Shown here one piece after another: positions 50,357-59,934 of a stretch of 64,000 nt of DNA (position 1 is the stretch's first letter; every line of letters begins with the position of its first letter). The position numbers were made by a program, and so were the translations under genes. The DNA is from Sphingobacteriales bacterium (GTDB lineage Bacteria; Bacteroidota; Bacteroidia; Chitinophagales; Chitinophagaceae): NCBI GenBank assembly GCA_003963365.1, contig RXJG01000004.1, forward strand, positions 904,898 through 968,897, written 5' to 3'. Under the pieces are notes generated by a model, which did no database searches, was not told the DNA's origin, and saw only the letters and a list, made by a program, of their open reading frames with translations.

Positions 50357-53300
50357 TTAAATTGTATTGGTGACAAATTCGACAAGTATACGAACACCTT
50401 TCCCATTTTCTATTTTGATGTCGCCCCCCAGTTGCTTTGCAAGCCCCTTCATAAGGGCAAACCCGAGTGAAACAGTTTTATATTTTGAACTTTCAGAAAG
50501 GCCGATTCCATCATCTTGTATAATTAATGACACATTTCCAACGAAGGTCTTTTCCACACAAATTTTAATTACCCCATTTCTTCCATTAGGGAAAGCATAT
50601 TTGATAGCGTTGGTAATAGCTTCATTTAGAATTAGACCAACCGGAACTGCTTCGGTAGCATCCAACTCGAAGGACATCAAATCCATGTCGAAAGTAACAG
50701 TATGATTGATATTAAAGCTGTCGGACAGATAACTGACCAGTTCATGAATGTAAGGTTTCACATTTACCCTCGATACATTATTGGACTGATAAAGCTTTTC
50801 GTGAATAAGCGATATTGCAAAAATCCTGTGTTTACTTTCAGACAGGGCAGAAAGTGTTTCTTCATCTTCAAGATAAGAGGATTGTATATTGAGTAAGCTC
50901 ATAATAACCTGGAGATTATTTTTTACCCTGTGATGTATTTCTCTCAGAAGCCATTCTTTTTCGACAATCAAATTATCTTTTTCAACTAGAAGGTCTTCCA
51001 ATGATTTGTTTTTCCTGTTAATTTCACGCTGTTGTATTTCTAACGCGTCTTTCTGTGCAATAACTTCCCATGTTTTAGCCTGAACTTGTCTCTCAAGTTT
51101 TATCTTTTGCTTTTTATCAGCATTTGTCCGGAATTTAATAACACAATAAATAGCAGCCGTGATGATTAACGCCGCCAGTGTTTTAAACCACCAGGTCAGC
51201 CAAAAAGGAGGAACAATGGTAACTTCGAATTTTGAATACACGGGGGACCAGTTTCCATAACTATTTTGGTATTTTATTTTGAATTGATAATGTCCCGGCG
51301 GAATATTCGTATAGAAAGCTGAATTTCTGCTTCCAACATAATTCCAATCCTTATCAAATCCTTCCAGGATATATGCGTATTTTTTTTTACCGGCTGTAAC
51401 GAAATCAAGGGCTGCAAACTCACATGAAATGAAAGTTTGTTTGTAAGTTAAAGTGACAGATTTAATTTCGGAAAAGTCATTTGGCAGTAAAGAACGTGGC
51501 CGGTCATTTCCGGAATCCACGGATTGATTGGATATACTGAAACCAGAAATTACGATTGGTGAAAATCTTACCCTTTCATCTATCGTTGCCGGATCAAATT
51601 CATTGAATCCATTGATCCCTCCAAAATACAAGTGTCCATTAACAGATTTTAATGCTGAATGAGGCTTGAATTCATCTTCCTGCAATCCATTTTCCGTGCT
51701 GAAGTTTTTAAACTGCTCACTTAAGGGGTTGTATGCAGATATTCCTTTGTTAGTGCTGATCCATAGCCTGCCCTGATTATCTTCTCGTACTGCATAAATA
51801 ATATTCCCCGGCAACCCACTATCGGCAGTGTAAATTTTTAGGTGATTCGTTAAGATATCAAGTTTATTCAAGCCATAAAAGGTACTTACCCATAAATTCC
51901 CCTTCGAATCTTTAAATATATCTGTAATGCTGTTGTTGCTGATACTTTGGCCAGCTCCGTCACTCAAATAATGTGAAAAAGTGCCAATACTCCTGTCAAA
52001 ATAGCTGAGGCCATTATCATAAGTCCCGATCCAAAGATTTCCATTGTTATCTTCGAGCAATGATAATATAAAATTACTACTGATGCTTGCCGGGTTATAA
52101 TCGGAATGACTGTAGCGGGTGATCTGTTTGGTCTTTTCATCATAGCAATTCAACCCCGCATTGGCAGTTCCAATCCAGACTTTTCCGTCTCTTGTCTGAG
52201 TAATAGCAAATATGTTGTTAGATGAAATGCTGTTAGCATTTTTAGGATTATTCTTCAGGTAACTATAGGTTTTACTCACGGGATTAAAAATGGTTATACC
52301 TCCTCCCCAGGTTCCGATCCATATATTCCCGTTTTTCATTTCCCGAACGACCAGATCATAATTACCAGAAAGGCCCTGGTTGACTTTGGCACCTTGTACC
52401 AGATGAATAAAAGTATCCGATGCCGGAGTTTTTACATTCACTCCCCCTCCATCTGTGGCTATCCAAACATTTTTTTTACTGTCTTCAAAAATATCCAAAA
52501 CAAAATTATTGGAGAGGCTTGAAGGAGAAGAGGTATGCCTGTAATGAACAAAATTTGAAGTACTTATTTTATAGAGACTAATGCCTGCGCTAAATATTCC
52601 AAGCCACATGTTATTAAGATTGTCTCTGCAAATTGAATAAATCGAATTCCCGTTAATACTATACTTATCTGCACCGTCATGAAGATAATGAGTGATTTTT
52701 TTCGTCCTTTTATCCATAATAATTAACCCTTCGTTTTCTGTTCCTATCCATAAATTGCCTTTATTGTCGTCACCAATGGAAAATATGGTAGCTCCCCGAG
52801 CTTCTTTCGCTTTTGTAAAAGCTTTGAATGAATAAAAAGACTTTAATTTTGCATCAAGCAAAAACAATCCATCATCTTGTGTTCCAACCCATAATTTGTT
52901 GTCGTTATCTTCAAAAATAACAGGAATGTTGAGCCCAATCATTCTGTGTGTGCGGCTATTCCGGTTGAAAAACTTTTGGAAGACCTTTGATTTTTTGTTG
53001 TAACAGTTCAGCCCTCCGGCAAAGGTTCCGATCCAAATTTTGTTTTGCGAATCTATAAATACAGTTCGTACCCTATTGTCGCTTAAACTATTTGTGTCAT
53101 TATCGGAATGAAAAAAATGCTGAAAATGCCCTTGTTTGATATTTAAGCAATCCATTCCGCTCAACTGTGTTGCAATCCACAGGTTACCATCCTTATCAAA
53201 TGCAAGCTTATTTAAGACATTACCCGAAAGGGTATTAGCATCATTTTCATTATGAAGATAGCGTTTGAAAATACCTGTTTTTCTGTTGAATTTGTTTAAT

Positions 53301-53608
53301 CCATTTTTAGTTGCTATCCATAAGTCACCATTCATATCTTCGGTGACATCAGCAACAAAATCATCACTAATTGACAGCGAATTATTGGGATCATTGTTAT
53401 AAACTATGAATTTATACCCATCATACCGGTTCAAACCATACCTGGTTCCTACCCAAATAAAGCCCCTGCTATCCTGGAAAATGCAATTTACATTGCTTTG
53501 AGACAGGCCTTCTTGTGTGTTCAAGTGCTCAAATTTTATATTCTGCGCCGATGCTGAAACTGTAAACAAAGCGAGGAATAGTATTGAGTTTATCGAAATT
53601 GGCTTCAT
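50357..53608 (-). CDS. Two-component propeller sensor histidine kinase
   Basis: The protein has about 1083 residues. A signal peptide (MKPISINSILFLALFTVSASAQ) is followed by two seven-bladed propellers of Reg_prop repeats (recurring GLNRYDG, NLWIGTYDNGL types, about 25-690) and a Y_Y_Y domain (700-790). Then come a transmembrane helix (803-826), a coiled coil, a HisKA_2 domain with EIHHRVKNNLQ (His 892-893), and HATPase_c (N-box NEAITNAIKYA, about 995; DDGIGL, about 1032). Unlike hybrid (HTCS) regulators it has no receiver or AraC domain of its own. An AraC gene is just upstream, 70 bp away on the same strand. The ligand is probably a glycan or small metabolite; this is inference. Confidence 0.9.
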   Translation of the reverse strand: MKPISINSILFLALFTVSASAQNIKFEHLNTQEGLSQSNVNCIFQDSRGFIWVGTRYGLNRYDGYKFIVYNNDPNNSLSISDDFVADVTEDMNGDLWIATKNGLNKFNRKTGIFKRYLHNENDANTLSGNVLNKLAFDKDGNLWIATQLSGMDCLNIKQGHFQHFFHSDNDTNSLSDNRVRTVFIDSQNKIWIGTFAGGLNCYNKKSKVFQKFFNRNSRTHRMIGLNIPVIFEDNDNKLWVGTQDDGLFLLDAKLKSFYSFKAFTKAKEARGATIFSIGDDNKGNLWIGTENEGLIIMDKRTKKITHYLHDGADKYSINGNSIYSICRDNLNNMWLGIFSAGISLYKISTSNFVHYRHTSSPSSLSNNFVLDIFEDSKKNVWIATDGGGVNVKTPASDTFIHLVQGAKVNQGLSGNYDLVVREMKNGNIWIGTWGGGITIFNPVSKTYSYLKNNPKNANSISSNNIFAITQTRDGKVWIGTANAGLNCYDEKTKQITRYSHSDYNPASISSNFILSLLEDNNGNLWIGTYDNGLSYFDRSIGTFSHYLSDGAGQSISNNSITDIFKDSKGNLWVSTFYGLNKLDILTNHLKIYTADSGLPGNIIYAVREDNQGRLWISTNKGISAYNPLSEQFKNFSTENGLQEDEFKPHSALKSVNGHLYFGGINGFNEFDPATIDERVRFSPIVISGFSISNQSVDSGNDRPRSLLPNDFSEIKSVTLTYKQTFISCEFAALDFVTAGKKKYAYILEGFDKDWNYVGSRNSAFYTNIPPGHYQFKIKYQNSYGNWSPVYSKFEVTIVPPFWLTWWFKTLAALIITAAIYCVIKFRTNADKKQKIKLERQVQAKTWEVIAQKDALEIQQREINRKNKSLEDLLVEKDNLIVEKEWLLREIHHRVKNNLQVIMSLLNIQSSYLEDEETLSALSESKHRIFAISLIHEKLYQSNNVSRVNVKPYIHELVSYLSDSFNINHTVTFDMDLMSFELDATEAVPVGLILNEAITNAIKYAFPNGRNGVIKICVEKTFVGNVSLIIQDDGIGLSESSKYKTVSLGFALMKGLAKQLGGDIKIENGKGVRILVEFVTNTI

Positions 53609-53677
53609 TGTGTTACACTTCCTTGTTAATTCCAGGTTTCTAAAGTATGGCATACTATGTTGACAGGAGTTGAATCA

Positions 53678-54622
53678 TTATGCGGCACAGGCACGAATCC
53701 CGCCATCTCTCTGACTTGTATTTTCGATCTTTGAATTCCTTCTAAAATCTGTGAAAGTGACACCCGATACGTTTTTGAAAAACTTACTGAAATGAGCAGG
53801 GTCTTCGAAGCCGAGCTTGTAAGCGACCTCCTTCATACTGGATTCGGAATAGATTGCGAGCCTTTTCGCTTCTAAAATAATTCTTTGCTGGATATGATAA
53901 CTTGCGTGAAAACCTGAAACAGTTTTTACAATTTTATTCAAGTAATTGGGTGTGATATCTAAGCGCCTTGCATAGTCTTTAACTTTTTTTACAGTTGTAA
54001 AACTTTTATCAATCAAATTAAAAAATTTTTCAACAAGCTGCGAATTGGCCGGTTGAAGGGATGATGAGTCAGGGCTTTGCCATTGCCTCATAAGATAAAT
54101 TAAGAATACTTTAAAAAGCCCCCGAAGAATCTCGGCCCGAAGCAGCAAATAATTTTCGAATTCATGGATAATTTTTAAAGCAATCTCTTCCATTTCATCA
54201 ATTAATCCGTCTTCGATTCTTGCCAATATTAATGTTGAGAAAGACGAAAATGTATTTATTGAATACTCTTCCTTAGAGGCATTGTTAGAAAAAAACAAAA
54301 ATTCACTGCGAAATGAAAATACATAGCCTTCAGCTTTTTCATCAGCAATTAACTGATGGATTTGACCGGGACTTATCCAAAAAATGACATTTTGATTGAT
54401 CTCGTATTGAGATAAGTCAGCAATTAAGATTCCCGATCCTTTTGTAATCCAAACGATCTCATAGTGATCGTGCTTGTGAGGAGAATCGTTAGCGGAGGTA
54501 TTATTTAAAACCCACCTGAGTGTCCGAACCTCGAAGCAAAAATTGGTTGGACTATTAATGTTGTTTGGATGAAAATTGTCCGACTTATAAATGTGATCGG
54601 GATAAAACAGACTGCTTCCCAT
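53678..54622 (-). CDS. AraC-family transcriptional regulator
   Basis: The 314-residue protein has an N-terminal AraC-type cupin (SPHKHDHYEIVWITKGSGILI) and a C-terminal double HTH (about 210-300: DYARRLDITPNYLNKIVKTVSGFHASYHI, SMKEVAYKLGFEDPAHFSKFFKNVSGV). It should bind DNA in response to a small ligand. No receiver domain is present. It lies upstream of the propeller-kinase gene in the same direction. Two 15-bp palindromes spaced 30 bp lie upstream of its start and are candidate operators. Confidence 0.9.
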   Translation of the reverse strand: MGSSLFYPDHIYKSDNFHPNNINSPTNFCFEVRTLRWVLNNTSANDSPHKHDHYEIVWITKGSGILIADLSQYEINQNVIFWISPGQIHQLIADEKAEGYVFSFRSEFLFFSNNASKEEYSINTFSSFSTLILARIEDGLIDEMEEIALKIIHEFENYLLLRAEILRGLFKVFLIYLMRQWQSPDSSSLQPANSQLVEKFFNLIDKSFTTVKKVKDYARRLDITPNYLNKIVKTVSGFHASYHIQQRIILEAKRLAIYSESSMKEVAYKLGFEDPAHFSKFFKNVSGVTFTDFRRNSKIENTSQRDGGIRACAA

Positions 54623-54763
54623 AAAATTGTTGGTTTTTGTATATCCAATAATTCCACCATTGTGCCATTAAATTGGTTACAAAAAAGAATCAACTAAATG
54701 TTTGAGGAATAATAGTTTAGGAAAATAAAAGGATTCCAGGAAGAAACTTATTAGCTACTTAAC

Positions 54764-54808
54764 TCCAAAAAATTTGGATTAATTAAAATAATATCCAAAA
54801 TAATTGGA
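54764..54808. promoter_or_regulatory. Pair of 15-bp palindromes upstream of the AraC gene
   Basis: TCCAAAAAATTTGGA (54764-54778) and TCCAAAATAATTGGA (54794-54808) start 30 bp apart, about three helical turns, between the araC-type start and the end of the sigma-54 regulator. A third, partial copy (TCCAATAATTCCA) is at about 54644. Confidence 0.5.
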
Positions 54809-54810
54809 GG

Positions 54811-56787
54811 TTAGTCTGAGGGCAGTTCAAAAATATCGTCTTTGGTGATACCCAATTTTGCCATTTTGGCCTCTAAAGTCGTGGGTTTTAAATTTAGTAT
54901 TTCTGCAGCTCCTTTACTTCCACGCACACGTCCTTTTGTTATTTTAAGAACTGATAAAATATACTCTTTTTCCGTTTGTTCCTGAAATTTCTTTACGTCC
55001 GAGAATGTATTAATTGTTCCGGGCAAATCATTTGTCGTTAAGTTTAAAATGCGTCCCTTACTTAAGGATCGTTTAAGTTGAAGCATGGTCTTTCCATCAT
55101 TAAGAATGACAGATTGTTCAATAACATTTTCGAGTTCCCGGATGTTCCCGGGCCAATCATAAGCTTCTAACTCATCCAGCATTTGAGGAGAAATGCCATA
55201 GTAAGGTTTTACCGCTATTTTAGTAAAGCGATCAGCAAAATAGTCTGCGAGTAACCTGATATCTTCTATTCGTTCCTTTAATGAAGGAAGTACAATGGGA
55301 AATACACTAAGCCGATAGTAAAGGTCTAAACGGAACGTTCCTTTTGAAATCCCCTCTTCCAGGTTTTTATTAGTTGCGGCTATAATTCGCACATCAATTT
55401 TGATCGTTTCTTTTCCGCCTAAGCGTTCAATTTCCTTCTCTTGTAAAACCCTTAATAGTTTTACCTGCAAGTCTAAAGGCATTTCACCGATCTCATCTAA
55501 GAAGATCGTACCACTGTTTGCCTGTTCAAATTTCCCAATTCTTTTTTCATGAGCCCCTGTAAATGCACCTTTCTCATGACCGAATAATTCAGATTCAATT
55601 AAGGTAGCAGGAATCGAAGCACAGTTTATCTTAATAAATGGATTCTTTTTTCGGGGAGATAAGTGATGTATGCTATGCGCAATTTTTTCTTTCCCCGTGC
55701 CACTTTCTCCCAATATTAATACAGAAGTATCGTAATGAGCAACCTGAACGACCTCATCCAAAACGCTCAACAGCTTATGACTATTTCCAATGATGTCTCT
55801 AAACTCTGAAGGCCTTTCGAAAGGTTTTGCTACAGAAATATTGACAGGAGAAGTTGATATCGTATTGAATTTATGTTCCAATGAGGCTTCAATGGTCTTG
55901 ATTAATAATGATTCGATCCTGTTAAAAACAGCCAAATGTTCCGAATTGTAGATATTGGATTTTCGACTGTATAAGAAGATATGGAAAATTACACCGCTAC
56001 TTAACTTCAGAGGTAATGCCAAATGCGATTTCATTCCAAACACTTCAACTATCAGTCTTTTAAATGTTTTTGTTTGGATAATGCTTTTTAATTTTTCATC
56101 ATCATAAATTGTTGGAACATTGTCTGCAGGAAAATTCGTTTGAAGCAAGGAAAGTTCTTGTTTTGAAACCCGGGAAATGGTTGCTAATTCATTTAAACCA
56201 ATGATTTGATATTCATCAAAGCCAATCCTTAAAAGCCCGGGGGCCCTATAACCCGCCTCATCGCCCTCATTTACACTTACTGCGAAATAATCAAAAGGGA
56301 TGCAGGTTTGCAGAACACTGCAAATTTGCGTCATCGTATTTTCCAGGTTTCCCGGTTCTCCGGCAATGCTGATCAATTTATTTCTAAGTATTTCTTCTCT
56401 TCTATATTTCGATTCCACACCGTTTTCATGCCGGTAACGTGCAATATCAACAGTAATCAGCACATCCCTGGGACGAAAGGGTTTCACAAGAAAGCCGTAA
56501 GGTTGTGTAAGCTTTGCTTTTTCTAAAACGCTTTGATTGGAGTTTGCAGATAAATAGACAAACGCGATGTTTTTTTCCCTTAATTGCATGGCAAGGTCTA
56601 TCCCTGTCAAATCTCCCTGGAGATAAATATCGAGGACTACCAAATCGGGTACCCGTTTCTCTAACATTTCCAATGCTTCCTTTACAGAAGCGGCGATCCC
56701 AGAAATTGAATAGCCTGCCTTTTCCAAAATAATCCGCAAATCATTGGCAACAATAAATTCATCTTCAACAATCAAAATTTCATTCAT
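54811..56787 (-). CDS. Sigma-54-dependent response regulator (NtrC type, REC-GAF-AAA+-HTH)
   Basis: The 658-residue protein has, in order, a receiver (D53 in VVLDIYL, K102), a GAF-like sensor domain (about 145-300), an AAA+ sigma-54 activation domain with Walker A GESGTGKE (360-367), the sigma-54-contacting GAFTGA loop (407-412) and Walker B TIFLDEIGEMPL. A C-terminal Fis-type HTH (about 610-650) follows. It opens sigma-54 promoters when phosphorylated. The kinase gene lies 5 bp upstream on the same strand, so they form a pair. No clear -24/-12 site was found in the window. Confidence 0.93.
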   Translation of the reverse strand: MNEILIVEDEFIVANDLRIILEKAGYSISGIAASVKEALEMLEKRVPDLVVLDIYLQGDLTGIDLAMQLREKNIAFVYLSANSNQSVLEKAKLTQPYGFLVKPFRPRDVLITVDIARYRHENGVESKYRREEILRNKLISIAGEPGNLENTMTQICSVLQTCIPFDYFAVSVNEGDEAGYRAPGLLRIGFDEYQIIGLNELATISRVSKQELSLLQTNFPADNVPTIYDDEKLKSIIQTKTFKRLIVEVFGMKSHLALPLKLSSGVIFHIFLYSRKSNIYNSEHLAVFNRIESLLIKTIEASLEHKFNTISTSPVNISVAKPFERPSEFRDIIGNSHKLLSVLDEVVQVAHYDTSVLILGESGTGKEKIAHSIHHLSPRKKNPFIKINCASIPATLIESELFGHEKGAFTGAHEKRIGKFEQANSGTIFLDEIGEMPLDLQVKLLRVLQEKEIERLGGKETIKIDVRIIAATNKNLEEGISKGTFRLDLYYRLSVFPIVLPSLKERIEDIRLLADYFADRFTKIAVKPYYGISPQMLDELEAYDWPGNIRELENVIEQSVILNDGKTMLQLKRSLSKGRILNLTTNDLPGTINTFSDVKKFQEQTEKEYILSVLKITKGRVRGSKGAAEILNLKPTTLEAKMAKLGITKDDIFELPSD

Positions 56788-56792
56788 AACGC

Positions 56793-58592
56793 TTATAATT
56801 GAATTGCGGAATAATTATTTATTAAGGTAGAAGCAATATTCTTAGCATCATACTTTTTGACAGGGAAGATCACCGAGATGTCAACACCTTCAACACTATT
56901 TATAGTGAAACTCCCTTCTAATTGCCTTGCGAGACCCTGCATAAGACTCATTCCAAAAGAGTTAATAGCATTAATGTCAAAATTTCCAGGTAATCCTTTT
57001 CCATTATCTCTTAAACGAAGCATGATTTTATTTTCGGGATTCGAAATTATTGAAATGCTAATCTGGCCTTTTTCCCCGGGAGGAAACGCATACTTGATAG
57101 AGTTTGTTACCGCTTCATTAAGTATTAATCCAATTGGGATGGATTGAGATAAATCCAGCTTTACCGAATCTATTTGAAATTCGAGCCTGACATTGTGATT
57201 TACATTAAAAGTTTCTTCTAAGTCAGTTATAAGTTCGGTGATGTATGGTTTCAGGTCGACAGAATCAATAGATCCAGACTGATACAATTTTTGATGAATT
57301 AAGGATACAGCCTGGATCCGGCGCTGGCTGTCACGAATTGCAAGAATAGCTTCATTATTTGTGAGAAAGGCAGATTGGCTATTTAGTAAACTAATTATAA
57401 GTTGCAAGTTGTTTTTAACCCGGTGATGAATTTCTTTCAAAAGGAATTCCTTCTCTTCAAGTAATTTATCCTTTTCTGTCAATAAATCCTGCTGCAAAAA
57501 AGTTTTATTAGAAATCTCATCCCTTTGTATGGCTAATTTTCTATTTTGGCGAATCGTAATGGACGCTAAAACAACCAGGCTGATAACGAGAAAAGTTACC
57601 ACCATTGCGTAAGCATATATCTTTTGCTTTTCCTCTTTTACTGCTTTAATCATTTGTCCTTCGATCATGGGCAAAATTGAACTGACCTGCAGTATGCGCT
57701 GTCTTGCTCCGTAGAAATCAGCATCATTAATAGCTTTATGAATATAAGTTGATGCTCTTTCCGGATTACCTTGTTTGAATAACAATGTTGCCAGGTTTTG
57801 TAAAGCCGTTGTTTCCTTTGTTGAGCTTTTGATATCTGAAATTGCTGCCCGTGCCAGCATTATGAGCGCAGAATCATTCTTTCCGTTCCTGATAAAGACA
57901 TCAGCAAATGTAGAACCAAGAAGCGCCTGTTGATGTAGTGAGAGGTCTGTGCGGGTCGTTAATTCACGAAAATACATAGTGGCACTGTCAATTTCACCTC
58001 TTTTTATGCTTTTGAGCCCATAATAGTAAACCGATTCAAAAGAACTACCTGGCAATAAATTAATGGCAGAGTCAAGGTATTTCTCCGCATCAGACGAATA
58101 GCCGGAAGAATATTCAAGCTGGTGATCATAGTCTGTCAAATCATAATAACACCTGGCCATCAAGGAATAATATTCGGCTTTTTCCCTTTGATTCAAATAT
58201 CGAAGGTTCACTAATTGAGCAACTTCAAACACTTCTTTAAACATTCCTGAAGAGAGAAGTATAAAACACAATTTCAATTTTGAATAATTGATCCTTGACG
58301 AATCTTTTAATAAGACAGCGGTGCTATCCATTTTTTTCGCATAAGAATAAGCGGAATCAGCGTTAAAGGTTGAAAATTCGTTAAAAAGGCTTAAATATTG
58401 ATTGTATAATTCAGGTTTACTATCATTCTTTTCACTTTGACGGAGTGTATTTATACGGTGCATTTTCATTTCGGTGTAACTACCTGATTGCCCGATTGAG
58501 GAATCAAGTTTTGTTAACCATCCTGAGATGCTTTGGGAATTTCCAAACAAACCGGCCAAGCTCAATTGTATATATATAAGCAGTCGTTTCAC
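56793..58592 (-). CDS. TPR-containing sensor histidine kinase (HisKA_2)
   Basis: The 599-residue kinase has a signal-like N-terminus, a periplasmic TPR region (about 30-310), one transmembrane helix (323-347), a coiled coil, HisKA_2 with KEIHHRVKNNLQ (His about 389) and HATPase_c (N-box about 492, RDNGKGLP). Both kinases in this region are HisKA_2. It is first in a unit with the sigma-54 regulator, its likely partner. The TPR region implies sensing through protein contact. Confidence 0.9.
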   Translation of the reverse strand: MKRLLIYIQLSLAGLFGNSQSISGWLTKLDSSIGQSGSYTEMKMHRINTLRQSEKNDSKPELYNQYLSLFNEFSTFNADSAYSYAKKMDSTAVLLKDSSRINYSKLKLCFILLSSGMFKEVFEVAQLVNLRYLNQREKAEYYSLMARCYYDLTDYDHQLEYSSGYSSDAEKYLDSAINLLPGSSFESVYYYGLKSIKRGEIDSATMYFRELTTRTDLSLHQQALLGSTFADVFIRNGKNDSALIMLARAAISDIKSSTKETTALQNLATLLFKQGNPERASTYIHKAINDADFYGARQRILQVSSILPMIEGQMIKAVKEEKQKIYAYAMVVTFLVISLVVLASITIRQNRKLAIQRDEISNKTFLQQDLLTEKDKLLEEKEFLLKEIHHRVKNNLQLIISLLNSQSAFLTNNEAILAIRDSQRRIQAVSLIHQKLYQSGSIDSVDLKPYITELITDLEETFNVNHNVRLEFQIDSVKLDLSQSIPIGLILNEAVTNSIKYAFPPGEKGQISISIISNPENKIMLRLRDNGKGLPGNFDINAINSFGMSLMQGLARQLEGSFTINSVEGVDISVIFPVKKYDAKNIASTLINNYSAIQL

Positions 58593-58830
58593 GATCAGGT
58601 GGAAAAGAATTTACAGTTATAAAAGAAATTTGTTGTTTTAAAATATCCAGGCAGTTTGTTTCTACAACCTGTAAATCGTCAGCAAAATCTGGACTGAAAG
58701 TTAGGTAACTTTGGAGACAGTTCCCATTGTTCAACATTAAAACAAAATGTATGGACTTCGGTCTAGGTGGAGAGGATCTTTTAGTATGCTTTTAAATGAA
58801 TGGAAAGATGGTTATGAGGAATAAAGTTGA

Positions 58831-58980
58831 TTAACCATAAAACATCCAACCCAGTTTGAATTTACCTTTCGATTCATACTCCTTTATCTTCTGCATAATT
58901 GGTTTTCTATATGCTGCACCCACAAGAAATAGAGCCACTAGTAAAGGTTTTGTCGGAAAATAAAAATGGCGATTCATCAT
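58831..58980 (-). CDS. Possible 49-residue small membrane peptide
   Basis: On the minus strand an ATG-ATG start opens a 49-codon frame with one hydrophobic helix (PLLVALFLVGAAY) and a basic C-terminus (KPIMQKIKEYESKGKFKLGW). The start lies inside a 10-bp-stem hairpin. It is too short to score well, and the opposite strand has a competing 70-codon frame. Confidence 0.3.
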   Translation of the reverse strand: MMNRHFYFPTKPLLVALFLVGAAYRKPIMQKIKEYESKGKFKLGWMFYG

Positions 58981-58990
58981 TGAATCGCCA
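58967..58990 (-). terminator. Perfect hairpin with minus-strand T-run
   Basis: TGGCGATTCA-TCAT-TGAATCGCCA is a perfect 10-bp stem. On the minus strand it is followed by TTTTTATTTT, so it could terminate transcripts of the pentose-phosphate operon about 200 bp after pgl. Confidence 0.6.
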
Positions 58991-59195
58991 AAAGTTTAGT
59001 CAAGTGCCCGGGGCTGACCAGCGTTCGAACTTTTTAAACTCAGCTTTAAAATCTTTGTTAGCACCCGATCCAAAATATAAAGGAATAAAAAATAGCTTCC
59101 TGAAATGTTGATCAAACCTGGTTTTTTCAAAACCAGATAATTTGAGTCATTACCTGATTTGATATATTACCTGTTTTATTAGTTACTCAAACAGG

Positions 59196-59930
59196 TTATG
59201 GATTATTGCTGATCAACTCACTGGCAGCCAGGTTATCCAAAAACCAATGCGTAGTTCCTGTTTCACTATTGATTAATTGTGCCGGAAAGGAAGCCGTATT
59301 TTTTTCTGCTTTTAAAACATGGTATACTGCCTTTGCTTTGTTATTACCGTATACCAGGAACGCAATGGTATCAGCAAGATTGATCAATGGCGCCGTCATA
59401 GTGATACGATAGGCCGCTAATTCTTCAATGTAAGGAGCACAGACTAATTGTTTTGTTTCATTTAACACAGTCGAGTAAGGAAAAAGGGAAGCCGTATGTG
59501 CATTGTCACCTAATCCCAGTAATATTAAATCAAAGATGGGGGGCTTGTCGCCAAAATGCTGACTGATTCGATTGCTATAATCCACTGCAGCTTCATCCGG
59601 TTGTAAGGCAGTGTTAATATAAAAAATGGAAGATGGATTTATCAATAATGGGTCAAACAATGTTTGTTTTGCCATATGGCCATTATTGGTTTCATCATTG
59701 AAAGGAACGAATCTTTCATCACCAAAAAAGAAAAATATTTTACTCCAGGATACCTGGTGACGGTATTTTTCTGATGACAGTAGCTGGTATAATTTTTTTG
59801 GTGAGCTGCCTCCCGATAATACTACATTACAATTTCCCTTTTGCTCTATGGCTGACGTTACCTTTTGTATAAAGAATTCAGCCAGTCCAATGATCACTTC
59901 ATCTGCTGATTGATAAATATGTAATTTCAT
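59196..59930 (-). CDS. pgl: 6-phosphogluconolactonase
   Basis: Starting at ATG 59930 the enzyme has 244 residues. It has the DevB/SOL-type motifs VVLSGGSSPKKLYQLL, FFFGDERFVPFNDETNNGHMAKQTLFD and LILLGLGDNAHTASLFP. It hydrolyses 6-phosphogluconolactone made by Zwf, whose gene ends 4 bp upstream. The longer open frame overlaps zwf and is not used. It is last in the operon. Confidence 0.94.
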   Translation of the reverse strand: MKLHIYQSADEVIIGLAEFFIQKVTSAIEQKGNCNVVLSGGSSPKKLYQLLSSEKYRHQVSWSKIFFFFGDERFVPFNDETNNGHMAKQTLFDPLLINPSSIFYINTALQPDEAAVDYSNRISQHFGDKPPIFDLILLGLGDNAHTASLFPYSTVLNETKQLVCAPYIEELAAYRITMTAPLINLADTIAFLVYGNNKAKAVYHVLKAEKNTASFPAQLINSETGTTHWFLDNLAASELISNNP

Positions 59931-59934
59931 CAAC

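Larger units (their letters stand above)
58593..59195. other. 603-bp gap between the TPR kinase and pgl
   Basis: No long convincing gene. It contains a possible 49-codon minus-strand ORF (58831-58980), a perfect hairpin (58967-58990), a second hairpin CTGGTTTT/AAAACCAG (59118-59136) and an ACCTGTTT/AAACAGGT pair (59169-59196) overlapping the pgl stop codon. Confidence 0.5.

Noticed and set aside
53640..53665. Possible sigma-54 promoter (TGGCAT...TTGAC)
   Set aside because: Spacing between the GG and the downstream dinucleotide does not fit the -24/-12 rule and the -12 element lacks GC.
58899..59111. Seventy-residue plus-strand ORF downstream of the kinase
   Set aside because: No recognisable family, spans a perfect hairpin, and the composition looks non-coding.
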